DNA of 32,343 nucleotides from an uncultured Bacteroidia bacterium (GTDB lineage Bacteria > Bacteroidota > Bacteroidia > NS11-12g > UBA9320): the NCBI GenBank assembly GCA_943789165.1, contig CALSTB010000010.1:1-32343 (forward strand), written 5' to 3'. The notes under the pieces were generated by a model. The model was not told the origin of the DNA. It worked only from the letters and a program-made list of their open reading frames with translations, and ran no database searches. This document shows, piece after piece, positions 8,059-17,803 of the stretch. The position numbers were made by a program, and so were the translations under genes. The stretch's first letter is position 1. Every line of letters begins with the position of its first letter.

Positions 8059-8556
8059 TCAATGATTCTTGACATCTGATCCGAACATCCAGAACGGTGT
8101 GTTTTTCATGACTTCTTTTGATTCCTTTTCCAAAAAGCCAGCAACGACTTCCGGAGGGGAACCAAAAAAGGGTTTGAACTGCTCAATCTCCTCATCTTGC
8201 AATATGTCCCATTTGGTAAAACCACCCATGAATGGTGAAGTCAAGGCAAAAACCACTCGACTAATTTTATACTCACGTATCATAAAAGAACACATCGGAC
8301 AAGGTTCACAACTGGTATATAAAGTGTGACCAGTTAAATCAGAACTGCCAACAACATTGTGGGCATTGTGAAGCGAAATGACCTCAGCATGCTCGGAAAC
8401 TTTAGTCGAAGCTTCGTTTAATCCTTCGGCAACTAGAACATCTCCTTTAGCCACCAAACTGCCAAATGGGGCATCTCCACCATCCCAACTTTTTTGCGCC
8501 AATTCAATGCAACGACGCATAAACATTTTATCTATTTCAGATTGTGTGTTTTCCAT
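8059..8556 (-). CDS. Nucleoside deaminase (CDA/tRNA-adenosine deaminase-like family)
   Basis: A 165-residue protein with the zinc-dependent deaminase signature: His56-Ala-Glu58 (SEHAEVI) and Pro85-Cys86-x-x-Cys89 (CEPCPMC). The N-terminal GGDAPFGSLVA segment is usual for the guanine/nucleoside deaminase branch. It should deaminate a purine or cytosine base or nucleoside, using Zn-bound water. It is shorter at the C-terminus than TadA and lacks clear tRNA-binding features, so a free base or nucleoside is the more likely substrate (inference). Confidence 0.88.
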   Translation of the reverse strand: MENTQSEIDKMFMRRCIELAQKSWDGGDAPFGSLVAKGDVLVAEGLNEASTKVSEHAEVISLHNAHNVVGSSDLTGHTLYTSCEPCPMCSFMIREYKISRVVFALTSPFMGGFTKWDILQDEEIEQFKPFFGSPPEVVAGFLEKESKEVMKNTPFWMFGSDVKNH

Positions 8557-8576
8557 TTGAAGTCAAATAAACACAT

Positions 8577-8609
8577 AAAAAAAGAGCCGAACAATTTGTT
8601 CAGCTCTTA
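8577..8609 (-). terminator. Terminator of the efflux operon
   Basis: AAGAGC (8583-8588) pairs with GCTCTT (8604-8609), extended inward by GAAC/GTTC. On the minus strand the hairpin is followed by a run of T (8577-8584), just after the RND gene stop at 8628. Confidence 0.85.
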
Positions 8610-8627
8610 ACAGAAAATTTATCGTTT

Positions 8628-11600
8628 TTAAGAATTGTTGTATTTGGCAATCAAATTTTTGATTCTTAGTGTGCCTTTGTCAGAGATGTAATACATCACT
8701 GGAACAATCACTAATGTTAGGAAGGTCGCGAAAACCAATCCATAAATCACGGCCCAAGCCATCGGTCCCCAGAACTCTGCGTTCTGACCACCCCAATATA
8801 ATTCTGGAGCGCCTTCGGTTAACAATCGCTTGAAATTGATATTGAACCCAATCGCTAATGGGAAAAGTCCCAACACAGTGGTAATCGCAGTTAGCAATAC
8901 CGGACGCAAACGCGTTTTGCCTGACTCGACAATTGTTTCTATAATCTCATTGGAAGCCAACTTTCCTTTTATCGGATCTAAACCATTCTCAGCTCTCTTA
9001 CGTTGTCGGAGCAAGTTGGTGTAATCGACCAGTACAATTGCGTTGTTTACCACAATACCTGCCAGCGATATGATACCAATGCCGGACATCATAAACGAGA
9101 AGGTTGTTTGTGTTAACGAAAACCCAAGGAATACACCAATGGTACTAAACAATACAGATAGTAGAATGATAAACGGACCTGCAATCGAATTAAACTGCGT
9201 TACAATAATCAAGAAGATCAAGAATACAGCTAGTAACATGGCACTCATCAAAAAGTCAATGGATTCACCTTGTTCTTCTTGCTCTCCTGTAAACTTGAAT
9301 TCATATCCATCCTTCATCTTGTGGTTCTCAAGAAGTTTTTTGTATTCAGCTACCAATAAATTGGCATTTGCACCTTCTTCAACTTCAGAGAAAATACTAA
9401 TGACACGATCCAAGTCTTTTCGTTTTACAGAACCATAAGTCGAATTATACCCGACGTCGGCAACGGCTGAAATAGGAACCTGACTGATTTGACCGGTAGC
9501 CATATTCCTAAATGTGATGCGCGTGTTAAGCAGGTTGTTTAAATTATACCGGTACTCATCTTTTAAGCGTAATTGAATCTCGTAATCATCTTCCCCTTCT
9601 TTGTATTTCGAGATTTCTTTACCCAACAATGCGGTACGAATGGTTCCAGCGATTTGCATCGTACTCAAACCAAATCTTCGAGCTGCTTCTTGGTTGATCG
9701 ATATTTCCAAAACGGGCTTGCCTAATTCAAGGTCAGTTTTCAATTGGTCGACGCCTTTTAGGTTGAGGTCTTCCATCTTCTTTTTAATTTTCTCAACCTC
9801 TTGAATCAAGGTTAAATAGTCTTCCCCTTTTACTTCTACGTTAATAGGTTTCCCGGTTGGAGGTCCCATGTTGTCTTTTGCAAACGTCAGCTTCGCCTCA
9901 GGGAAATCAGCACATGCGTCTTTAATGACCTGCATGATGTCACTTGTAGTCCGATCGCCTTCTAACAAAAACACACGTCGTTCAAATTCGAAAAACGAAA
10001 CAGTGATTCTTGCCTTATGAGGTGACGATCCGCTTTGTGGACCCTCATTCGGATCGGCGGTTTTTTCACCCACTTGAGCCAAGATCGCTTCAATAACCAA
10101 GCTATCATCTTGAACGGCAGCAGTAATGCGCTTTTCTAATTTCTTGGTAATTTCATTTGTTCGTTCTATGTCCGTGCCCAATGGCGTTTCCACATATACG
10201 TTTACATAGTTTGGCTGACTGTCAGGGAAGAATACCATTGGAGGAGGATTTGCTCCAAATACAATCATGGTTACGATAAATAACCCCACCATGCCAAATA
10301 AGTAACCAAGTGGTTTCTTGCCAGAAAGGGCCTTGGTGAGAAAATTCGCATACCAATTTTCAATTTTTGGCATAATCTTATTCATAAACCAGTTACCCAC
10401 CGGTGTTAGGTAGAATCTATTGATAATTGAAATCAGAACGCCAGCGATGAAAATACCACCTAACAATCTCCACCCAATTATGTACAACATCAACGCCACA
10501 GCGATTGTAATTCCGTTTTTCACCCAGAATTTACTGGCCGGTGATTTTTTCTTGTTCCCAATTTTAATGTAGTCAGATGTCAACACTGGGTTAATAACCA
10601 AGGCGACAAACAGAGACGATGACAACACGATAATCAAAGTAATAGGTAAGTATTTCATAAACTCACCCATCAAATCTTCCCAAAACAACAGAGGAATAAA
10701 TGCAGCTACAGTAGTCGCTGTTGAGGCGATAATCGCCGTAGCTACCTCGCCTACACCTTCTTTAGATGCTTGGTCTTTGGATTTGCCTTTTTCTGAGAAT
10801 TGCCGGTAGATATTTTCTACAATTACAATCCCGTTATCGACCAGCATACCGAGCGCTAAAATCAACGAGAAAAGCACCATCATGTTTAGCGTTGTGCCGC
10901 TAAAGTTTAAAATGGCTATACCCATTACCATCGACAATGGAATCGCGATTCCCACGAACATGGAGTTTCGTACACCTAAGAAAAACACCAATACGCCTAC
11001 CAACCAAGAGAACACCCATAATGATGCTGTTCTCCAGGTTGGTAACCATGTTTTTGGTCATTTTACTTTGGTCGTTGGTAATCACCACTTCCAAATCTTT
11101 TGGGAAGATGTTTTCCTGTGCGTCTGCAACAATGGCTTGAATCTTTTCTGCCGCGTTGATCAGGTTTCCACCACTCTTCTTTTTGATGTCGAGGGTAACT
11201 ACTCGGTTGCCGTTCAATCGCGCATAGCTGGTCGCTTCTTTGGGGCCAAACGATACTTCACCAATGTCACGGAGATACACGATGTTTTGAAACTCGTTTT
11301 TAACAATAACGTTTTCGATATCTCTCCAATCGTTGAATTCACCATCGATTCGAATGTTACGTCGAGTGATGTCGTTGCCTTCGATACTTTTTATGTCACC
11401 ACCACTCATGGTCACGTTCTCACCTGCAATCGCCTGCTCGATGTCACTCAAGGGATAGCTCAAGGGCTTCCATTTTTACTCGGTCGATCGCGATTTCTAC
11501 CTCTTCTTCCGTTAATCCCGAGATGTCGACTGACGACACCTCTGATAAGGCTTCCATCTTGTCTTCGACGTATTCTGCGTATTCTTTTAGTTTTTCTTGT

Positions 11601-12067
11601 GGGTAATCACCAGAAACGTTTACGTTCATTACTGGGAACTCCGAAAAGTCCATCTCCATCACCGAAGGATCGGCAGGTAAGTCGTTCGGTAAATCCATCT
11701 TCGCTCGGTCAATGGCATCCTTCACTTCCTGTAATGCTTTTTCACCTTTAACACTCAGCTCAAACTCAGCGATGATGACAGAAAAGTCTTGGATACTCGT
11801 GGAGTTCAGTTTCTTTAAACCTGTAATGGTATTGATCTCTTTCTCCATTGGCCGCGTAACCAAGTTCTCCATGTCAATAGGAGAGTTACCTGGGTAGGCA
11901 GTGTTTATGTAAACAATTGGCTGTTTAACCTCCGGAAAACTCTCTTTTGGCATCGAGTTGTAACTACGCAAACCAATGATGAGGATGATGGCCATCATCA
12001 CATATACACTGATCTTGTTGTTTACAGCCCAGCTGGAGAGTTTAAACTCTTTGATAATTTCTTTCAT
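8628..12067 (-). CDS. RND efflux pump inner-membrane transporter, split by two +1 frameshifts
   Basis: Three frames together encode one AcrB-type transporter: 12067 to 11444, 11463 to 10900 and 11015 to 8628. Removing one base near 11455 (for example from CCC on the minus strand) joins LELSL to SDIEQAIAGENV. Removing one T near 11005 joins IIMGVLL to VVGVLVFFLG. The repaired protein has 1145 residues, normal for Bacteroidota RND pumps. It starts with an amphipathic segment and TM1 and has two large periplasmic loops. The TM4 motif is GMLVDNGIVIVEN, with a single Asp where AcrB has an Asp pair. It is preceded by adaptor, TolC and TetR genes in one operon. Substrates are unknown but probably hydrophobic compounds. 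Confidence 0.9.
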
Positions 12068-12100
12068 TGCACTTTAATTATGTGTTGTACATTGGTTAGA

Positions 12101-13264
12101 CTAACCCTCAGTTGAGGCGTCGATGATTTTGATTTCATCGCCAACAATGACGCTCGCCACGCCTTCGGTGATCAGTTGGTCTCCCACTTCAAGACCAGAT
12201 TTAATCAACGTCTGGCTTGGGAACTGTTTTTGAATTTCGATAAATCGCTTCTCAACAATTTTCTTTTGACCTTGGGTTTTGACAACAAAAACAAACGATT
12301 TTTCTCCATCCGTTCTCACCAATTTGGTCGGGATGCTAATCGCTTCCTTATCTTCATAATCATATGCAGTTATTAAAGCCAATAGGTTTGGCTTCAACTT
12401 GTCTAAGTTTTTGGAAGGCTGTACGTATACAACAAAAGTTCTATTGTTAACATCAATCACATTGCTAACCGACGACACCTTTTCAGTCATTTGAAGGCCT
12501 AATGAAGGGAAATTCACCATTACGGTCTGTCCTTTCGTTATTTGTCCAACATATCTTTCAGACACATTCGCTTTGATTTTAATGTCCTTTAGGTTGACGA
12601 TACGTGCAACAGGTCCGCTGGTCATACCACCTACCAATTCTCCAGGGTTGGCCATAATTTCATCAACCGTTCCGTTAATCGGAGAACGCAAGGTGTATTT
12701 ACCCAATTGCGTTTTTGCTGTTGTCAAACTCTTCTCCAAATTTTCATATTGGTTTTTTGCCTGGAGATATTGCATCTCACTACCAATTTTTTGGTTCCAA
12801 AGTCTTTCTTGTTTTTCAAAATTGATCTTAGCAAGACTTAATGCATTTTCCAATTCATTGATTTGCGCTCCTGCTATCGAACCGTCAAGGGTAGCAATTA
12901 CCTGACCTCTTGAAACGCGTTGTCCTTCTTTTACCAAAATGGACAAAACATTTGCTGGAACTTCAGGTGAAATCAAAACGTTTTGGTCAGATTCTACCAA
13001 ACCTTGAATTTGAAATGGATTCTTAAACGCACCTTTTTGAATGGTAGTCACCATTACTGGGAAAGTTTTAGATCTTGCAGACGTGTCGAGTTTATTAATT
13101 TCCTCTTTTATTTCTGCGATGGCTTTCTGAATTGAGTCCAAAGAAGCTTCAGCTTTCGTCAGCTCTTCTCTTTTTTTGTCAAGACTTGATTCGGGTTTTG
13201 ACGAACAACCAGTAACGATAATGGCTGCTAAAATGATTAAATTAAGGTATTTCATGAATTTCAT
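12101..13264 (-). CDS. RND efflux periplasmic adaptor (membrane fusion lipoprotein)
   Basis: A 387-residue protein with a lipoprotein signal peptide ending IIVTGC, a coiled-coil stretch at about 28-65 (DKKREELTKAEASLDSIQ), a lipoyl-like domain (SPEVPANVLSILVKEGQRV and, after the alpha-hairpin, YTLRSPINGTVDEI), then beta-barrel and membrane-proximal domains. This order is that of AcrA/MexA adaptors. The additional coiled coil directly after the lipid anchor is common in Bacteroidota adaptors. It sits between tolC (8-bp gap) and the RND gene (33-bp gap), so it links the two in a tripartite pump. A second ATG at 13255 would also serve as the start. Confidence 0.93.
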   Translation of the reverse strand: MKFMKYLNLIILAAIIVTGCSSKPESSLDKKREELTKAEASLDSIQKAIAEIKEEINKLDTSARSKTFPVMVTTIQKGAFKNPFQIQGLVESDQNVLISPEVPANVLSILVKEGQRVSRGQVIATLDGSIAGAQINELENALSLAKINFEKQERLWNQKIGSEMQYLQAKNQYENLEKSLTTAKTQLGKYTLRSPINGTVDEIMANPGELVGGMTSGPVARIVNLKDIKIKANVSERYVGQITKGQTVMVNFPSLGLQMTEKVSSVSNVIDVNNRTFVVYVQPSKNLDKLKPNLLALITAYDYEDKEAISIPTKLVRTDGEKSFVFVVKTQGQKKIVEKRFIEIQKQFPSQTLIKSGLEVGDQLITEGVASVIVGDEIKIIDASTEG

Positions 13265-13272
13265 TGTGTGCG

Positions 13273-14646
13273 TTATTTAATAGTGGGTTGACTGGTTCCT
13301 AAAGCGGTTTGTAAGTCTATTTGTGCGACGATCAGTTCATACAAGGCGTTGCTATATGAAATCTCTGATTGGGTTTGGTCGGTTTGTGCTTGAATAAGTT
13401 CAAAAGACGATCCCACTCCTTCGTCGAATTTAATTTTTGAAGTTTCGTAGATGCTTTTGGCTAAAGCACGGTTCTTTTTTTGGTTTTCTAAATTCTGTTC
13501 TTTGATGGTCACATTCATTTTCGCTTGTTCCACCTGAAACATTAATTGGTTTCGTGTTTGGTTATAAGTGTTTTTATCTTTTTCATACTCAACTCGAGCC
13601 ATTGAAATCTTTGATTTTTTATAGAATCCATCAAAAATGGGTATGCTCATGTTCACACCGTACATGGTGCCTGGATTCCAGGTATTTCCCAATCCTTGAA
13701 ACTCTGCTGCCTCAGCAAAACTGTTTTGCTGGTAACTAGCGTTTAACCGAATACTCGGATAATATCCCACTTGATATCGTTTGATGTTTAAGCTATCCAA
13801 AACCAATTTCTGTTGCATGATCTTTGTCTCGATACGGCTATCAACACTAAAGGCATTGGCATTGACTTCTAATGGTTGTGAGATATCACCAATCAAAGCA
13901 ATCTGTTGATTGACATCCATACCAATGGTCACTTTTAACATATTAATCAAAATTTGTTTCTGTAAACCAATGTTGTTGATCTGCGTTTCTAAATTGGATT
14001 TCGCAAAAGCCAAACGGTCTACATCCAGTTTTTCAGCAAATCCCGCTTCATATAAGCCTTGGGTTTCTTTCAATGTGGTATTGATGTTCGCCAAACTTTG
14101 GTTGAGTAAGTCTGCATTCTGACCAGTAATCAACGCCGCATAAAATGATTTCTTTACATTTTCTACAGTTGAAATCTCTGTGTTTTCCTGCAACAACTCA
14201 GACATCTTTACGTACTGTTTAGCTGCTTTCAGACCTAGAAAATACGTCCCGTCAAAAAGAAGCTGGTTTAAATTGGCCATAGCCGTTAAAGAACTCGGCG
14301 CACCAAAAGCCAAAGTTTGTGGCTGACCCGCTTTAAATCGACCTTCAGGTAAAAGATCCTCTGCAATTAAAACACCATATACTGCAGGTGAAATAAAATC
14401 CGGTAGTTGTTGGGAGGCAATCTGGACATTGTGAGTGAAATTTCCATTGGCCGTAATCTGCGGTAAACCAGTTGAAATGACACTTTTGACTTCTTGCTTG
14501 CTTCCTTCTACAGAAAGTCCAGCGTTTTGAACGTCGGTATTGTGCTGCATGGCATACTCAATGGCCTGTTCAAGCGTTAATGTTTGCGTTTGCCCAATCG
14601 CGTTTAAGGTAATCAGACAAATCAGTAATGTGGTAAGTTTTCTCAT
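13273..14646 (-). CDS. TolC family outer-membrane efflux protein
   Basis: A 457-residue protein with a signal peptide (MRKLTTLLICLITLNAIGQ), then TLTLEQAIEYAMQHNTDVQNA, the standard opening of TolC proteins. Two long helical repeats with heptad patterns follow, the second ending DEGVGSSFELIQAQTDQTQ and SYSNALYELIVAQIDLQTALG, again family hallmarks. It forms the outer-membrane duct of the pump encoded downstream. It begins 4 bases after the TetR stop, so translation may be coupled. Confidence 0.94.
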   Translation of the reverse strand: MRKLTTLLICLITLNAIGQTQTLTLEQAIEYAMQHNTDVQNAGLSVEGSKQEVKSVISTGLPQITANGNFTHNVQIASQQLPDFISPAVYGVLIAEDLLPEGRFKAGQPQTLAFGAPSSLTAMANLNQLLFDGTYFLGLKAAKQYVKMSELLQENTEISTVENVKKSFYAALITGQNADLLNQSLANINTTLKETQGLYEAGFAEKLDVDRLAFAKSNLETQINNIGLQKQILINMLKVTIGMDVNQQIALIGDISQPLEVNANAFSVDSRIETKIMQQKLVLDSLNIKRYQVGYYPSIRLNASYQQNSFAEAAEFQGLGNTWNPGTMYGVNMSIPIFDGFYKKSKISMARVEYEKDKNTYNQTRNQLMFQVEQAKMNVTIKEQNLENQKKNRALAKSIYETSKIKFDEGVGSSFELIQAQTDQTQSEISYSNALYELIVAQIDLQTALGTSQPTIK

Positions 14647-14650
14647 TTGA

Positions 14651-15262
14651 TTAATTGAAAAAGGATTCTTTATGTGTGTTGAAATAGGTTTTGCCCTCAG
14701 CAGTCATGATAGCGTGTAAATGATAATCGAACAACTGAACGAAAATGGCTACACGGTCAAATTCTTTATTTGGAAACGTATCCGGATTTACAGAAGCATC
14801 TATCAAGCAGATATACAACTTTGAGATGATGTCTACGTTGAGTTCAGAACGATACAGTCCGGTTTCGATACCTAGGGTCAAGTTTTGAACTACTTGTTGT
14901 TTGATGTATTTGTTCTTATGGTCATCAAACAATGCCCAACAACTTGGATAGTACTTCTGAACATCAAACATGGTGCTCGGATTCATTTGCGTAAAATTGT
15001 CGACCAAGTGTTTCGCTAGGTTCAACAACTGCTGAATCGGGTTGTTGGTAGCGTCCATCATATTGGTGCAGAATTGCTCGTCATCATTCAGATGACGCTC
15101 GAATGCCATACGCACTAAATCACGTTTGTCGCTGACATGTAGGTATAGTGTTTTTTTACTTACACCAACCTCACGTGAGATATCGTCCATGCTGACACTC
15201 TTGATGCCGTACCGCATGAATAAACCAAGTGCCTTTTGTAATATTTGTTCTTTTACGTCCAT
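14651..15262 (-). CDS. TetR/AcrR family transcriptional regulator of the efflux operon
   Basis: A 203-residue protein with an N-terminal helix-turn-helix at about 12-50 (RYGIKSVSMDDISREVG, then VSKKTLYLHVSDKRDLV), the TetR signature, and a variable helical ligand-binding part. It is the first gene of the efflux operon, followed after 4 bases by tolC. The operator-like palindrome just upstream of its start suggests that it represses its own operon and is released by a pump substrate (inference from the usual TetR arrangement). Confidence 0.93.
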   Translation of the reverse strand: MDVKEQILQKALGLFMRYGIKSVSMDDISREVGVSKKTLYLHVSDKRDLVRMAFERHLNDDEQFCTNMMDATNNPIQQLLNLAKHLVDNFTQMNPSTMFDVQKYYPSCWALFDDHKNKYIKQQVVQNLTLGIETGLYRSELNVDIISKLYICLIDASVNPDTFPNKEFDRVAIFVQLFDYHLHAIMTAEGKTYFNTHKESFFN

Positions 15263-15272
15263 TAAAGCGGGG

Positions 15273-15280
15273 CAAAAGTA
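15273..15280 (-). promoter_or_regulatory. -7 element of the TetR-efflux operon promoter
   Basis: TACTTTTG on the minus strand matches TAnnTTTG and lies 11 bases upstream of the TetR start. No clear -33 TTG is present; that region is occupied by the palindrome at 15283-15314, consistent with a repressed promoter. Confidence 0.5.
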
Positions 15281-15282
15281 GG

Positions 15283-15314
15283 TTGGAAACTTTGAAAGTG
15301 TTTAAAGTTTCCAA
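15283..15314. promoter_or_regulatory. TetR operator-like palindrome
   Basis: TTGGAAACTTT (15283-15293) and AAAGTTTCCAA (15304-15314) are perfect 11-bp inverted arms separated by 10 bases. The site lies 21 bases upstream of the TetR start and overlaps the expected -33 region, where binding would block transcription. Confidence 0.75.
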
Positions 15315-15371
15315 AGTTTTTTGTCGAATTGGATGTGGATTTAGTCGGAACAAATTAGTTCCACAAAAGAG

Positions 15372-16652
15372 CTATGGTTTGTCGACTTGCATATCGATTA
15401 AAGCTTTTAGATAAGTTACCGTGTAATTAGACAGAACATCTATGGGCACTTGTTCACCATCCAAGCCCTCTAACGTGTAGTGAACATGCTGGTATATCGT
15501 ATGGTCTTTGCGATTCACATTCTGAAAATACACTTTTGGTGATTCAGAGTTCCAAGCTTCTAATTCAAATTGGTAAGACCCCAACTGCTTTTTCTTAACC
15601 TTGGTTTCACTGTCCAAAACAAGAAGCGCGGTCAATTGGGATAAAAATGACTCAACCTCTTTTATTTCTAAGAGCTGATTGTCGGTCACATCGGTTGTAC
15701 GATGGTTGTATATGGATGAACGTAATGATTGGTACTCCATGATTTCTTCTACCATTTCCTCTGGCTCTGGCTCAGGCTTTATTTGACCACTTTCTGTATA
15801 CCAAATTTCAGTGGCTAAGGGTGAATGACGATACGTTTTATGCGGCTGATACATTTCAAGCTTCCCAGAAGGATAGAACAACTTTGTTTCCCAAATTTGT
15901 TTTGACTCATTATAGGTCAGGCTATATCGCAGGTTTTGGTTTTCATAATACAAGTAAATTGAGTCCTGCACCTCCAATCGCGTAAGTCGACCAAAGTCGT
16001 CATAAGTGGTTAAGCCATAGGTAGGGTGATACCGCTCATCTCTTAGTAACAGACTGTCTTTGAAAACTTGCAGTCGTAGTGCACTACCGTTCTTGTAAAA
16101 CCATCTGTTTGTATATCGACCATTGGTATATATCTCTATGCCTTGTTTTATTCCATTGACATAGGAAGAAGTTCCGTGCCAGCCGTAGTTTCCGACTTTC
16201 AATTTGGTAACTGTGCCATTTAAAAGGTTGTTTTCCATAAAACCTTCTTCCACACCTACAATACTATAAGGTCCATGATATATGCCACGACAAACTTTAT
16301 TTAAGGTGTTGCGCATACTTGAATTGTGTGGTTGCGTATTGAAAATGGAAATTAACTCCAGTCCGTCGTAGTACGTCTCTTTATACGTCTTCACGGGAGA
16401 CGCTATTTGTTGGGTAGAACGATTAAACAAAAAGGTAGAGAATCCTTGTTTGTCATATACGTAGGCTCTGAACGTATCGTGTTGCACATGCTTTAGTCCA
16501 ATGTCAACCAAACCTATTTTAACCGACATCGTGTCGATAGACATTTGAGTGCATGTCAACTGTGCCATCGAAATTTGATACGAAAGGAACCATATGGTGA
16601 TGACTACAGAAAGTCTTTTGCTTGTCTGATTAAAAAAAGGTGTTTTAAACAT
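15372..16652 (-). CDS. Exported protein with MORN-like repeats
   Basis: A 426-residue protein with an N-terminal hydrophobic signal (RLSVVITIWFLSYQISMAQ). The middle part, about 130-270, has repeated short strands of the type GxxxxYxNGxxxGxxxxY (for example SYVNGIKQGIEIYTNGRY and LFYPSGKLEMYQPHKTY), as in MORN/YwqK-like repeat proteins. An acidic PEPEPEE stretch follows, then an unrecognised C-terminal domain. Its role is unknown; YwqK-type repeats are usually protein- or surface-binding. The gene starts 3 bases after the TfoX-like gene, so the two are co-transcribed. Confidence 0.65.
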   Translation of the reverse strand: MFKTPFFNQTSKRLSVVITIWFLSYQISMAQLTCTQMSIDTMSVKIGLVDIGLKHVQHDTFRAYVYDKQGFSTFLFNRSTQQIASPVKTYKETYYDGLELISIFNTQPHNSSMRNTLNKVCRGIYHGPYSIVGVEEGFMENNLLNGTVTKLKVGNYGWHGTSSYVNGIKQGIEIYTNGRYTNRWFYKNGSALRLQVFKDSLLLRDERYHPTYGLTTYDDFGRLTRLEVQDSIYLYYENQNLRYSLTYNESKQIWETKLFYPSGKLEMYQPHKTYRHSPLATEIWYTESGQIKPEPEPEEMVEEIMEYQSLRSSIYNHRTTDVTDNQLLEIKEVESFLSQLTALLVLDSETKVKKKQLGSYQFELEAWNSESPKVYFQNVNRKDHTIYQHVHYTLEGLDGEQVPIDVLSNYTVTYLKALIDMQVDKP

Positions 16653-16655
16653 GGA

Positions 16656-16988
16656 TTACTTTTTCTTAGGCTTTAAACTGTTGGTATGATCCAAACTGCG
16701 TTGAAAGTATTGCTTTAAAAGGTCGCGATCATTCAAAATACTGTCTGGGACACAAATGAAATCTTTTAAGATTTTACCATGTTGCATCATTAAACTGGCG
16801 TCGTTTTTCTCTATCAATTCTGAAATGTCGTGATTAGAAAGACGTAAAGCAAGGTTGCCGTCCTTGCCGATAAAAGAAAACATGTAGGTGTTCGTCGAAG
16901 TGTAAGGAGTTGTTTTTCCTTTTCGTTCAACGCCCGAAAACTGACTTACCAATGTGTCATATATTTTAAGAATATTCGGGTTTGCCAT
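16656..16988 (-). CDS. TfoX N-terminal-like domain protein
   Basis: A 110-residue cytosolic protein. The segments FSFIGKDGNLALRLSNHD and ILKDFICVPDSILNDRD, and the end SLDHTNSLKPKKK, resemble the TfoX/Sxy N-terminal domain of stand-alone Bacteroidota proteins. TfoX in gamma-proteobacteria is linked to competence, but short homologues of this type have no known role. It shares a 75-bp divergent region with udk. The assignment rests on pattern memory and is moderate. Confidence 0.55.
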   Translation of the reverse strand: MANPNILKIYDTLVSQFSGVERKGKTTPYTSTNTYMFSFIGKDGNLALRLSNHDISELIEKNDASLMMQHGKILKDFICVPDSILNDRDLLKQYFQRSLDHTNSLKPKKK

Positions 16989-17019
16989 GGGTTCTCGAAT
17001 GTAGGAATTGTGAAACTAC

Positions 17020-17051
17020 TTGACAACCGATAATAATTTGAACTTAATTTG
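17020..17051 (+). promoter_or_regulatory. Possible udk promoter
   Basis: TTG (17020-17022) lies 22 bases before TAATTTG (17045-17051), close to the Bacteroidota -33/-7 pattern but one base short in the -7 box. The start codon is 12 bases downstream. Confidence 0.35.
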
Positions 17052-17063
17052 CACCCAGAAATC

Positions 17064-17690
17064 ATGTCGACATCAAAACCATATATAATAGGTATTGCAG
17101 GAGGGAGTGCATCTGGGAAAACGACGCTTATTCGTCGTTTAAACAAGTTGTACAAACCAGGGGAGATTTGTGTGATATCGCAAGACCATTACTATAAGCC
17201 GTTGTCGGATCAAGTGGTTGACGAAAATGGTGAAATCAATTTCGACTTACCAGAAGGGATTGACTTTTCACGATTGGTACGCGACCTGCGCAAATTGAAA
17301 AAAGGGCAAGACGTCAAAATAGTGGAGTACACATTCAACAACCCGAATGTGTTTCCAAAACAAATCACGTTTAAGGTATCACCCATCATCGTGATTGAAG
17401 GTTTGTTTATTTACACCGACCCGAAGCTTGACGCATTGTTTGATTTGAAACTGTATGTTGAAGCCAGTTTAGACGTGATGCTCAAGAGGCGTTTAACGAG
17501 AGACGCCGAGGAACGAGGAATGACAGAAAAGCAGATTGAATATCAGTGGAATGAACATGTTTTACCCGCGTATAAACAATATCTACTTCCGTATCGTGCC
17601 AACGTTGATTTAATCATTGTCAACAATACCCATTTTGACAGGAGTTTTAAGGTTTTAACCAACCATTTAAACGAACTCCTAAAAGCTTAA
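17064..17690 (+). CDS. udk: Uridine kinase
   Basis: A 208-residue P-loop kinase. The Walker A motif GGSASGKT covers residues 13-20, followed by SQDHYYKPL, the FDLPEGIDF substrate loop, IEGLFIY (Walker B region) and RRLTRDAEERG (lid). These are the hallmarks of uridine/cytidine kinase, which phosphorylates uridine and cytidine to UMP and CMP in pyrimidine salvage. The ATG at 17064 was chosen over an upstream TTG at 17049, because MSTSKPYIIGIAGG is the usual family start. It is followed after 113 bases by secDF. Confidence 0.94.
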   Translation: MSTSKPYIIGIAGGSASGKTTLIRRLNKLYKPGEICVISQDHYYKPLSDQVVDENGEINFDLPEGIDFSRLVRDLRKLKKGQDVKIVEYTFNNPNVFPKQITFKVSPIIVIEGLFIYTDPKLDALFDLKLYVEASLDVMLKRRLTRDAEERGMTEKQIEYQWNEHVLPAYKQYLLPYRANVDLIIVNNTHFDRSFKVLTNHLNELLKA

Positions 17691-17691
17691 A

Positions 17692-17725
17692 AAAGGTATT
17701 GTATTCTTTGTCTGAATACCCTTTT
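17692..17725 (+). terminator. Possible terminator after udk
   Basis: AAAGGTATT (17692-17700) pairs with AATACC-CTTT (17715-17724) with one bulged base, followed by a short T run. It is weaker than the others in the window. Confidence 0.45.
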
Positions 17726-17744
17726 AGACTTTAAAAAAAACCTT

Positions 17745-17752
17745 TACTTTTG
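17745..17752 (+). promoter_or_regulatory. -7 element for secDF
   Basis: TACTTTTG matches TAnnTTTG and lies 51 bases before the secDF start. No clear -33 TTG is seen. The leader that follows contains CTTCCG-AAAAA-CGGGAAG (17757-17774), a small hairpin. Confidence 0.4.
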
Positions 17753-17803
17753 CGGACTTCCGAAAAACGGGAAGGAATACAAAAAATTATTTGATATAGA
17801 CGA

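Noticed and set aside
10882..11751. 289-residue plus-strand ORF
   Set aside because: It runs antisense to the RND gene, has no recognisable domain, and the minus-strand frames restore a perfect RND protein.
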